A DNA stretch of 7,597 nt from contig JAJYOO010000104.1 of assembly GCA_021796155.1 (NCBI GenBank), positions 1 through 7,597 of the forward strand, given 5' to 3'. The stretch is from Chloroflexota bacterium (GTDB lineage Bacteria > Chloroflexota > Anaerolineae > Anaerolineales > Villigracilaceae). Positions 1 through 5,296 of the stretch are shown piece after piece (positions within the stretch are counted from its first letter, which is position 1; each line of letters begins with the position of its first letter). The notes under the pieces are model-generated. The model was given only the letters and a program-made list of their open reading frames with translations, ran no database searches and was not told the DNA's origin. The translations under genes and the position numbers were made by a program.

Positions 1-447
1 TATGTGAAGATTAACTGCAGTTTGATGAACACTGTCCAACGTTTTATTGTACTGGTCAGCGTGACAATTCTTGCAAGATGTGTAAAGCTGCAAAGTCACA
101 TCACGAATCGTATTCGCTTCGAAATTGGGGTGAGGAAAACTCGAAATATTTGTATGGCAATCCACACAGGCAATATTTGCCTGATTATGGACACCTTCAT
201 GGAACAGGCTCGGATCAATATAGAGCGAAAGCGTTTCTCCGCTTGGAAGGGTTTTGGTTAAATTGGTCTGACTGTGGCAGCCGAGACAATAATCGTTGGA
301 TGGTTTATCTTGAGCTGCAGGCTGTGCGACCGGCTGCGGAGGCTTTGCCGCATCTGCTCTGGATACCAGAACGGCCGCGCCAACAAGGAGCAGAATCGCC
401 CCGACGATCAGGAGGGCCGGCCTGATTCGATTAGGAAACCACTTCAT
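1..447 (-). CDS. Membrane-anchored multiheme cytochrome c, 5' part (cut by window edge)
   Basis: The reading frame starts at the ATG at 447-445 and stays open to base 1 (149 codons), so the 3' part lies outside the window. An AGGAG ribosome site at 461-457 sits 9 bases before the start; an ATG at 455-453 hits a stop after three codons. Residues 8-29 are a hydrophobic segment after a basic N-terminus (MKWFPNRIR). It lacks a lipobox, so it is a signal anchor or signal peptide. A Pro/Ala/Gln linker (35-49) follows, then heme motifs CLGCH (54-58), CVDCH (94-98) and CKNCH (125-129). Other histidines at 83, 87, 106 and 141 are candidate distal ligands. This indicates an extracytoplasmic electron carrier with at least three hemes. 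The SLYIDPSLFHEGVH and YNKTLDSVH segments resemble anchored multiheme cytochromes of Chloroflexota, which I recall sometimes carrying a C-terminal cytochrome b-like membrane part. That part cannot be seen here. Confidence 0.85.
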   Translation of the reverse strand, partial: MKWFPNRIRPALLIVGAILLLVGAAVLVSRADAAKPPQPVAQPAAQDKPSNDYCLGCHSQTNLTKTLPSGETLSLYIDPSLFHEGVHNQANIACVDCHTNISSFPHPNFEANTIRDVTLQLYTSCKNCHADQYNKTLDSVHQTAVNLHI

Positions 448-466
448 TTGTGCATTCTCCTGTTAT

Positions 467-478
467 TTCCGAACGGAA
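467..478. repeat. Short interrupted palindrome before the multiheme cytochrome ribosome site
   Basis: TTCCG-AA-CGGAA is an inverted repeat (467-478) six bases upstream of the AGGAG ribosome site (461-457) of the leftward cytochrome gene. It could be a small operator or a short RNA stem. A 12-base palindrome can arise by chance, so this is weak. Confidence 0.25.
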
Positions 479-517
479 TCGTTCAAGAAAACACGCCCTA
501 CAAGGACGTATTCTCCA

Positions 518-546
518 ATTCTATGGAAATTCCAGATATGGGAAAG
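518..546 (-). promoter_or_regulatory. Possible promoter of the leftward multiheme cytochrome gene
   Basis: On the minus strand TAGAAT (523-518) matches the -10 consensus at five of six bases. The hexamer 17 bases upstream (546-541, CTTTCC) is a poor -35. An 11-base inverted repeat TGGAA-A-TTCCA (524-534) fills part of the spacer. If real, this would be a promoter that needs an activator, independent of the cytochrome gene upstream. The rest of the 448-605 stretch shows no coding potential I would defend. Confidence 0.22.
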
Positions 547-605
547 TGCTATTTATCACTAAATCGGTGTGATTAGTAGTCGCACACGTTTCTTTAAATA
601 AAAGT

Positions 606-633
606 GACGGGCGCAAATGCGCCCGCCATTTTT
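606..633 (-). terminator. Intrinsic terminator after the hexaheme cytochrome gene, possibly bidirectional
   Basis: CGGGCGC (608-614) and GCGCCCG (619-625) form a 7-bp GC-rich stem around the loop AAAT. On the minus strand it follows the TAA (689-687) of the hexaheme gene by about 60 bases and is followed by the T-rich run CACTTTTATTT. On the plus strand it is followed by ATTTTT, so it could also stop rightward transcription. It suggests that the two leftward cytochrome genes are at least partly separate transcription units. Confidence 0.6.
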
Positions 634-686
634 GGTCTGTTCAAGCAAGTTAGCGCGGGATAAAGCCGCGTGCTTGGATGCGAATC

Positions 687-1700
687 TTATTTCAACGCTG
701 TCAGTGCCTGATCGAGCAGAGCATTGGCGTAATCTGCATTGTGGACACCCATGCTCTTGTCCTCTTCAACGAAGAGATAGTTCCAGAGAGCAGCAGCCTG
801 GGCCTCAGGGTATTCGCCGACGACAATCACGCCATCTTTATCAAGCAGTCCCTTGGCTTGCAGGGCCGTTTTGACCTGTTCCAGTTTGCCTTTGATCTCG
901 GTCTGCACGCCGTTGACGTCAAAGTTCTTGGCGTCGGCATGGCAGGTTACGCAGGTCGCCACATTCGGTGTGAAGGAGTGATTGGCATCTGTACTTGCGC
1001 CGCCCATGTGACAGGTTACGCAGGTATCCTTTACCATCGAATAGTGGGGAGCAGGCTTGCCCTGCACACCGCCCGCGCCGTTAACACCGAGTATCATCGC
1101 GTCCACGGGCCCATGGTGGCTACCCCAGTGGGTGCTATCAACATTGACCTTGCCATCCGTCGCGGCAGGGAACGCCGTGCGCGGCTGGTGGCAGTGAGCG
1201 CACAGGTTGCCCATGCCGCCATCGAAGGTCGCACCTTTAACAGCGATGAGCGATACCGGGGCGCTGGTTTTCAGCGCCCAGTCGTCCTTGGTATAGGTGG
1301 TGTGGATCTGGTGGCAGGCGCGGCAATCAATGCGGCTCGGGTTCGCGAGTGCAGCGTCTTGTGCGGCTGCATTATCAACACCCGCTGCAATCGCGGCGCT
1401 GAAGCCGCTGCCGGAGTGACAACCAGTGCACGCGGCGTTTCCGCCTGCATGACCGAAGGCTGTACCACTCCCGTGAACGGATGCAGACCAAGCCTCCAAT
1501 TTGCCAGTGATCAAACTGGTATCATTGTGGCACTGGGTGCAGGTCAAATCGGATGCAGCGGGAGCCGCACCGGCAGGACCAGCAGGGCCTTGCGGGCCAG
1601 CAGGGCCTTGCGGGCCAGCAGGGCCCGGCGCACAGGCCGCCAAGACCGCTGCTACAACTATCAACATGCCAAGCAAAACAAACATTCTCTTTCGCGACAT
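687..1700 (-). CDS. Hexaheme cytochrome c lipoprotein with collagen-like stalk
   Basis: This complete 337-residue protein starts at ATG 1700-1698. An AAGGAG ribosome site (1714-1709) lies 8 bases away and an in-frame stop at 1718-1716 rules out a longer form. Residues 1-23 are a lipoprotein signal with lipobox LAAC (Cys23), so the mature protein should be lipid-anchored outside the membrane. Residues 26-44 are Gly-Pro-X triplets (GPAGPQGPAGP type), a stiff collagen-like spacer. Six heme motifs follow: CTQCH (54-58), CTGCH (91-95), CRACH (126-130), CAHCH (167-171), CVTCH (227-231) and CVTCH (250-254). Histidines at 76, 84, 133, 191, 195, 196, 219 and 241, and the C-terminal GVHN, are candidate distal ligands. 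The helical tail ending in DYANALLDQALTAL resembles the tail of NrfA-like and related multiheme cytochromes, but the Cys-Lys active-site motif of NrfA is absent. I infer an extracellular electron-transfer role; the partner is unknown. Confidence 0.9.
   Translation of the reverse strand: MSRKRMFVLLGMLIVVAAVLAACAPGPAGPQGPAGPQGPAGPAGAAPAASDLTCTQCHNDTSLITGKLEAWSASVHGSGTAFGHAGGNAACTGCHSGSGFSAAIAAGVDNAAAQDAALANPSRIDCRACHQIHTTYTKDDWALKTSAPVSLIAVKGATFDGGMGNLCAHCHQPRTAFPAATDGKVNVDSTHWGSHHGPVDAMILGVNGAGGVQGKPAPHYSMVKDTCVTCHMGGASTDANHSFTPNVATCVTCHADAKNFDVNGVQTEIKGKLEQVKTALQAKGLLDKDGVIVVGEYPEAQAAALWNYLFVEEDKSMGVHNADYANALLDQALTALK
1579..1625. repeat. 18-bp tandem repeat encoding the collagen-like triplets
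   Basis: CCAGCAGGGCCTTGCGGG occurs at 1579-1596 and again at 1597-1614, followed by an 11-base partial copy at 1615-1625. On the minus strand it encodes GPA-GPQ units just after the lipidated cysteine of the hexaheme cytochrome. Near-identical copies are prone to slippage, so stalk length may vary between strains. Confidence 0.85.
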
Positions 1701-1701
1701 A

Positions 1702-1772
1702 CTACATTCTCCTTTTCATAGGGTTGGAAACAATCACACGTATTAAAGTATTCTGATGCAAACACCTCCTTT
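1702..1772 (-). other. Orphan strong ribosome site with a possible 19-codon upstream reading frame
   Basis: The minus strand carries AAAGGAGGTG (1772-1763), a near-perfect Shine-Dalgarno sequence, about 65 bases before the hexaheme gene, which has its own good site. A TTG at 1761-1759 sits 3 bases after GGAGG and opens a 19-codon frame. That frame ends with TAG at 1704-1702, a single base before the ATG of the cytochrome gene. Translation of this frame could couple to the cytochrome gene. The peptide (LHQNTLIRVIVSNPMKRRM) resembles nothing I know. It could also be an unused site. Confidence 0.25.
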
Positions 1773-1803
1773 GGCAGAACAAATTTTCCCGTAAATATGG
1801 GTT

Positions 1804-1831
1804 TATATAGCGAGATTGTACGGCTTTGTAA
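1804..1831 (-). promoter_or_regulatory. Candidate sigma70-type promoter for the hexaheme cytochrome gene
   Basis: On the minus strand TTACAA (1831-1826) and TATATA (1809-1804) are separated by 16 bases, a plausible -35/-10 pair. The start of transcription would be near 1797, leaving a leader of about 95 bases that contains the orphan ribosome site at 1772-1763. The perfect palindrome at 1865-1880 lies upstream of the -35, in a position where an activator could bind. Confidence 0.4.
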
Positions 1832-1864
1832 TATTAGTCACAAGTTAGAATTGGGTTAAAGACG

Positions 1865-1880
1865 TATGACATATGTCATA
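1865..1880. promoter_or_regulatory. Perfect 16-bp palindrome, candidate operator
   Basis: TATGACATATGTCATA is identical to its own reverse complement over all 16 bases. It contains TGAC-ATAT-GTCA, a half-site and spacing format like that of dimeric CRP/FNR-superfamily or GntR-type regulators. It lies 165 bases upstream of the hexaheme gene and 200 bases upstream of ccmE, between divergent genes. No second copy was seen in the window and no regulator gene is present, so the binding factor is unknown. Confidence 0.55.
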
Positions 1881-1994
1881 ATCTCTCCCATATTGGGGAT
1901 AAAAGGCATCCCTTTTCAGTTCACTAAATTGGTGCAGAAAAATTTCTGTCACAATGTAAATGGGATAAAATCAGGGACATTCGATGACGAACGT

Positions 1995-2035
1995 CTGAAA
2001 CATTTTCAGTCTTCATTAATCTCTACATGTAGAAT
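1995..2035 (+). promoter_or_regulatory. Candidate promoter/operator of the ccm cluster
   Basis: TAGAAT at 2030-2035 matches the -10 consensus at five of six bases and would start transcription near 2042, 38 bases before ccmE. No good -35 is visible at the right distance. Instead there is the dyad CTGAAA-CAT-TTTCAG (1995-2009) around the -35 position. The perfect 12-bp palindrome TCTACATGTAGA (2022-2033) overlaps the -10. This would fit an activator site upstream and a repressor site on the -10, but it is inferred from symmetry only. Confidence 0.35.
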
Positions 2036-2066
2036 AAGGTACGTTCGCATGTTTTTTTATCTCACA

Positions 2067-2079
2067 TTGGAGGCTCCAA
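2067..2079 (+). promoter_or_regulatory. Inverted repeat covering the ccmE ribosome site
   Basis: TTGGAG-G-CTCCAA (2067-2079) contains the GGAGG ribosome site of ccmE (2069-2073) and ends directly at the ATG. In RNA it could fold as a 5-bp stem (TTGGA/TCCAA) with a 3-base loop, partly hiding the ribosome site. The stem is short, so an effect on translation is uncertain. Confidence 0.35.
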
Positions 2080-2559
2080 ATGGGACGCACGAAATTCATA
2101 ATCGGCGGAGTGCTGATCCTGGCGGCGGTTGTTTACCTGATCGTTTCGTCCACACAAGCCAGCGCCGAATATTTCATGACAATTGATGAGTTAAAAGCAC
2201 AAGGACAAAGTGTCGTTGGCAAGAGTTTAAGAATCTCAGGAGCGGTTGTTGGTGACACAATCCAATATGACCCGAAAACGTTGACGCTGACATTTGATGT
2301 TGCGAACGTTCCCGGCGACAATAACGTGATTGACGCACAGGGCGGATTGGCTGCTGTCCTTCACGCCGCGGTCATTGACCCGAACCGGTCGCGCATCAAA
2401 GTGACTTACACCGGTCCCAAGCCGGACTTGCTTAAGAATGAAGCGCAGGCCATCATGACAGGCCAACTCGGTGCGGATGGTGTTTTCCATGCTGACGAGC
2501 TTTTGCTCAAGTGCCCGACCAAATACCAGAACGCAGTACCGAATCAAACTGGCAGTTAA
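2080..2559 (+). CDS. ccmE: CcmE, periplasmic-side heme chaperone, Cys-type (CxxxY)
   Basis: CcmE receives heme from CcmC and the CcmAB transporter, holds it covalently outside the membrane, and delivers it to CcmF. This protein has 159 residues, the usual size. It has a single N-terminal membrane anchor (about 6-24) and then an OB-fold domain. Family landmarks are YFMTIDEL (31-38), GKSLRISGAVV (47-57), YTGPKPDLLKNEAQAIMTGQL (110-130) and GVFHADELLLKC (134-145). The heme-attachment position, His in the HxxxY motif of proteobacterial CcmE, is Cys145 here in CPTKY (145-149). A ribosome site GGAGG (2069-2073) is 6 bases before the ATG. It is the first gene of the cluster; a terminator-like hairpin separates it from ccmF. 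The Cys form is typical of archaea and sulfate reducers with the variant called System I*, where ccmH and ccmG were reported absent; both are present here. Confidence 0.95.
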   Translation: MGRTKFIIGGVLILAAVVYLIVSSTQASAEYFMTIDELKAQGQSVVGKSLRISGAVVGDTIQYDPKTLTLTFDVANVPGDNNVIDAQGGLAAVLHAAVIDPNRSRIKVTYTGPKPDLLKNEAQAIMTGQLGADGVFHADELLLKCPTKYQNAVPNQTGS

Positions 2560-2568
2560 TCTTCACAT

Positions 2569-2607
2569 AAGACCTGACGAGGCACACGGCTTGTCAGGTC
2601 TTGTTTT
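2569..2607 (+). terminator. Terminator-like hairpin between ccmE and ccmF
   Basis: AAGACCTGAC (2569-2578) and GTCAGGTCTT (2593-2602) form a perfect 10-bp stem with a 14-base loop, followed by TTGTTTT (2601-2607). It begins 9 bases after the ccmE stop and ends just before the ccmF ribosome site (2609-2615), leaving no room for a separate promoter. It most likely acts as a partial terminator or as an RNA processing or 3'-end stabilising element, giving more ccmE than ccmF message. Confidence 0.7.
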
Positions 2608-2620
2608 CTAAGGAGCTTGC

Positions 2621-4690
2621 ATGTTAGCTGAAATTGGATATGGGATCATTGTTGTAGCTTTTATTGTTGCTTTGTATAGTGTTGGCGCGGCAATTTACGG
2701 CGAGCGGACAAAGTCCCCCGCCGTTGTTGAATCAGCGCGGCGCGCCATGTTGCTGTTGTGGCCGCTGATTAGCCTTGCCGCGGGCACATTAATCTATTTG
2801 CTGATCACGAATCACTTCGAAGTCTCTTTCGTTTATGAAGTTACCAGCCGCGAAATGCCGACTTACTTGAAAATCACGGCCTGGTGGGGCGGACAAGCTG
2901 GATCGCTGGTCTTCTGGTCATGGCTGATGTCCGCATTCGCGACACTGGTCACCCTCCGCAAATGGGAACGCGATCGCGAATTCCTGCCGTGGGTAATTGT
3001 CGTCACAGCTCTTACGACAGCATTTTTCCTCAGCCTCGTTGTCTTCTACGAGAATCCATTTACGCGCTACTGGCAAACTTCTGGCGGACAAATCGTGACC
3101 AGCATGTTTGCTCCATCTGCGAGCGCGGTTGCTTTCCTCCCATCCGATGGGAACGGCCTTAATCCCTTGCTCCGGCATCCCGGCATGATCATTCATCCGC
3201 CAATGCTGTATCTGGGCTTTGTTTCCTTTGTCATCCCATACGCATTTGCAATTGCTGCACTGATCACCGGCCGCACGGACGACCGCTGGATTCGCATCAC
3301 GCGTCGGTGGACGCTCGTCGCCTGGCTTTTCCTTTCTTTCGGCCTCGTGCTGGGCGGTCGTTGGGCATATGACGTTTTAGGTTGGGGCGGCTTCTGGGGT
3401 TGGGATCCCGTGGAAATCGCGGCGTTGATGCCGTGGCTCACAGGCACAGCTTTTCTTCACTCCGTCATGATTCAGGAAAAGCAGGGTTTGCTTAAGCAAT
3501 GGAACATGATCCTGATCATCCTGACCTATTCGCTGGTTATCTTTGGCACGTTCCTGACTCGTACCGGCGTTCTCTCCTCGGTCCATGCTTTTGCGCAAAG
3601 CTCGATCGGACCGGCGTTCTTCATCTTTATCGGTTTTACTTTCATCACATCCATTGCGCTTTTGATCTATCGCTGGCCTGACCTGCGCGGTGAGACCGAG
3701 ATGAAGTCCCTGCTCTCGCGCGAGGCGCTCTTCCTGCTCAACAACCTGTTATTCATGAGCGTTCTCGTCATTTGTTTCTGGGGCGTGGTCTTCCCGATCA
3801 TTTCGCAACTCTTCACCGGGCAAACCGTGACGGTCGGTCCTCCTTTCTATGATCGTGCTACTGCGCCGCTATTTGCGGCTCTGATATTTTTGATGGGAAT
3901 CGCCCCACTGTCCACATGGAAACGCTCGACGGTTATAACAATTGGACGCGTGCTTTGGAAGTCGGCAGTCGCGGCGCTGGTGATCACAATCATCTTGTTC
4001 TTCACCTACACAAAAAATATTCTTGCCCTGGTTGGCTTCTATCTGATCGCCCTTGTCTTGTTGGTCACGCTGTATGAATTTTGGCGCGCAGCCTGGGCGC
4101 GGTCCAAAGCCACAAAAGAAAATGTTGTCGTCGCATTATGGAATCTGTTTGGACGTGACCGCCGTCGCTATGGTGGATACGTCATCCACATCAGCATGAT
4201 GCTGATGGCGATTGGCATTCTGGGAATCAATGCGTTTCAGATCCAGACACAAGGCACTCTGGCGCTGAATAATTCGTTGACATTGGGCAACTATTCAATC
4301 AAATATGAATCAATCGCCCAATTTACCGCAGCAGATAGCCGCCAGGTAACGCGCGCAGTGGTCAATGTTTACGATAAGAACGGCAACTATCTGGGCCAGC
4401 TTGATCCGCGCATTGACTATTATCCCAGCGCACAGCAAAACATGACGATCCCCGGAGAACGCCCGACCTTGCAGGATGATCTGTATGTTATTTTGGTGGA
4501 TTGGCAGCCTGCCGCTGCAAACGGCGCGACGTTCAAAGTTTTTGTCAATCCTTTGATCAACTGGCTATGGATTGGCGCGCTTGTATTTTTTGTTGGTATC
4601 ATTATTGCCGCCTGGCCCGACCGTGATCCGGAATACGCTTCAGCGCGCTCGCGTGCTCGACATGTGGAACAACCCAGCGCGGCAGACTAA
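2621..4690 (+). CDS. ccmF: CcmF, cytochrome c heme lyase core subunit
   Basis: CcmF takes heme from CcmE and attaches it to the CXXCH cysteines of apocytochromes on the outer side of the membrane. The protein has 689 residues, slightly longer than the E. coli form, and is built of many hydrophobic helices from residue 4 to about 668. The WWD heme-handling motif WGGFWGWDPVEIA is at 255-267. Histidines matching the four conserved CcmF histidines are His192 (HPPMLY, 192-197), His280 (AFLHS), His322 (SSVHAF) and His523 (YVIHIS). A large outer domain follows His523 (about 540-645), then a last helix from Asn647 and a short charged tail. TAAGGAG (2609-2615) is 5 bases before the ATG. The first helix and the NPLLRHPGMIIHPP segment argue that this is CcmF, not CcmC. 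ccmH follows after 23 bases. No damage is visible. Confidence 0.97.
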   Translation: MLAEIGYGIIVVAFIVALYSVGAAIYGERTKSPAVVESARRAMLLLWPLISLAAGTLIYLLITNHFEVSFVYEVTSREMPTYLKITAWWGGQAGSLVFWSWLMSAFATLVTLRKWERDREFLPWVIVVTALTTAFFLSLVVFYENPFTRYWQTSGGQIVTSMFAPSASAVAFLPSDGNGLNPLLRHPGMIIHPPMLYLGFVSFVIPYAFAIAALITGRTDDRWIRITRRWTLVAWLFLSFGLVLGGRWAYDVLGWGGFWGWDPVEIAALMPWLTGTAFLHSVMIQEKQGLLKQWNMILIILTYSLVIFGTFLTRTGVLSSVHAFAQSSIGPAFFIFIGFTFITSIALLIYRWPDLRGETEMKSLLSREALFLLNNLLFMSVLVICFWGVVFPIISQLFTGQTVTVGPPFYDRATAPLFAALIFLMGIAPLSTWKRSTVITIGRVLWKSAVAALVITIILFFTYTKNILALVGFYLIALVLLVTLYEFWRAAWARSKATKENVVVALWNLFGRDRRRYGGYVIHISMMLMAIGILGINAFQIQTQGTLALNNSLTLGNYSIKYESIAQFTAADSRQVTRAVVNVYDKNGNYLGQLDPRIDYYPSAQQNMTIPGERPTLQDDLYVILVDWQPAAANGATFKVFVNPLINWLWIGALVFFVGIIIAAWPDRDPEYASARSRARHVEQPSAAD

Positions 4691-4713
4691 AACACAGAAG
4701 AAAGATTTTTTTG

Positions 4714-5205
4714 ATGAATCGAAATTTGCGTTTTGTGCTTTACGCTTTGGCTTTTGGAATCGTTCTCGCGGGACTTTGGGTGGTCGCGGGCCACGCTCAA
4801 AATCCCACGCCGACAGATGATGAGGTCAACCGGATCGCGCATCAATTGTATTGTCCCGTTTGCGAAAATACGCCGCTGGATGTTTGTCCCACCGAGGCTT
4901 GCCGTCAGTGGCGCGATCTGATTCGTCAACAGCTTTCAGAAGGCTGGACAGAAGCGCAGATCAAACAATATTTCGTCCAGCAGTACGGCGTGCGCGTTTT
5001 GGATGAACCGCCTGCAGCTGGAATCAACTGGCTCGTTTACGTTATTCCGCCGATCATTATTTTGGCGGGCGCATTCATTTTGTTCCGCGCACTTCGAGCG
5101 TGGACAAGGCCATCGGCTGCCTCAGCCGCTATCGGGTCGGGAGAAGAAGCGCCAAAGGATGAATACGTAGCGCGCTTGGAAGAAGAATTAAAAAAGAGAA
5201 AATGA
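4714..5205 (+). CDS. ccmH: CcmH, apocytochrome thiol reductant, with two extra cysteines
   Basis: CcmH works with CcmG to keep apocytochrome CXXCH cysteines reduced and to present them to CcmF. This 163-residue protein has a signal or anchor at about 5-26. Its redox motif LYCPVC (45-50, Cys47 and Cys50) matches the LRCxxC hallmark. The helical segment WRDLIRQQLSEGWTEAQIKQYF and the YGVRVLDEPP stretch (91-100) are typical of the family. A C-terminal membrane helix lies at about 104-127, then a charged tail. Unusual are Cys58 and Cys63 in VCPTEAC, at positions where the classic sequence has small or polar residues. They give a four-cysteine cluster just after the active site. ATG 4714 is preferred over the TTG at 4711, though the ribosome site is weak (AGAAG/AAAG at 4696-4704), hinting at coupling to ccmF 23 bases upstream. 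Confidence 0.93.
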   Translation: MNRNLRFVLYALAFGIVLAGLWVVAGHAQNPTPTDDEVNRIAHQLYCPVCENTPLDVCPTEACRQWRDLIRQQLSEGWTEAQIKQYFVQQYGVRVLDEPPAAGINWLVYVIPPIIILAGAFILFRALRAWTRPSAASAAIGSGEEAPKDEYVARLEEELKKRK

Positions 5206-5215
5206 AAATCGGAAG

Positions 5216-5282
5216 GTGATGACTTCGCGAATCACGCAAAGCGCCTGTCATCGCGGCGAAGCGGGGGACTCGCCATCCGCTT
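5216..5282. repeat. GC-rich palindromic element between ccmH and ccmG
   Basis: The 91-base gap between ccmH and ccmG holds nested inverted repeats. GTGATGAC (5216-5223) pairs with GTCATCGC (5247-5254) with one G-T pair, GGCGA (5255-5259) with TCGCC (5270-5274), and AAGCGG (5259-5264) with CCGCTT (5277-5282). The core GTCATCGCGGCGAAGCG resembles the common dispersed intergenic repeat with GTCATTGCGAGCGAAGCG that I recall from several bacterial phyla. It is probably a worn copy of a short non-autonomous repeat. It may act as an RNA stabiliser or a partial attenuator inside the operon. Confidence 0.4.
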
Positions 5283-5296
5283 CACAGGAGAATTTT

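Larger units (their letters stand above)
1701..2079. other. Divergent intergenic region between the cytochrome and ccm genes
   Basis: This 379-base AT-rich stretch has no gene I can support. It must hold the promoters for both directions. It contains a leftward promoter candidate (1831-1804), a perfect palindrome (1865-1880), and a weak stem GGGAT/ATCCC (1896-1900 with 1908-1912). It also contains CAGAAA-AA-TTTCTG (1935-1948), CTGAAA-CAT-TTTCAG (1995-2009) and TCTACATGTAGA (2022-2033). A rightward -10-like TAGAAT (2030-2035) and a run of T (2051-2058) follow. The number of dyads suggests regulated, perhaps shared, control. Confidence 0.7.

Noticed and set aside
1579..1625. Short direct repeats as a CRISPR array
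   Set aside because: The units are adjacent with no spacers and encode Gly-Pro-X triplets inside a gene.
678..1721. A 347-codon open frame on the plus strand opposite the hexaheme cytochrome
   Set aside because: It lies wholly antisense to a gene with a lipobox and six heme motifs, has no ribosome site, and its product looks like a low-complexity shadow. Base composition at codon positions explains its openness.
1896..1916. GGGAT/ATCCC stem followed by TTTT as a terminator
   Set aside because: A 5-bp stem with a 7-base loop and only four T is too weak, and no gene ends just upstream in that direction.
1866..2186. A 106-codon plus-strand frame starting in the palindrome and running into ccmE
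   Set aside because: It overlaps ccmE by over 100 bases in another frame, lacks a ribosome site, covers the likely promoter and resembles no protein family.
4706..4712. Run of seven T before ccmH as a terminator or slippage site
   Set aside because: There is no stem upstream of it and it lies before the start codon, so neither termination nor frameshifting is supported.
4711..4713. TTG at 4711 as the ccmH start
   Set aside because: The adjacent ATG at 4714 in the same frame is the better start; the protein differs by one residue.
5216..5296. Longer ccmG starting at GTG 5216 or ATG 5219
   Set aside because: The added residues translate an intergenic palindromic repeat and would put a non-typical stretch before the membrane anchor. 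ATG 5297 has a well-placed AGGAG.
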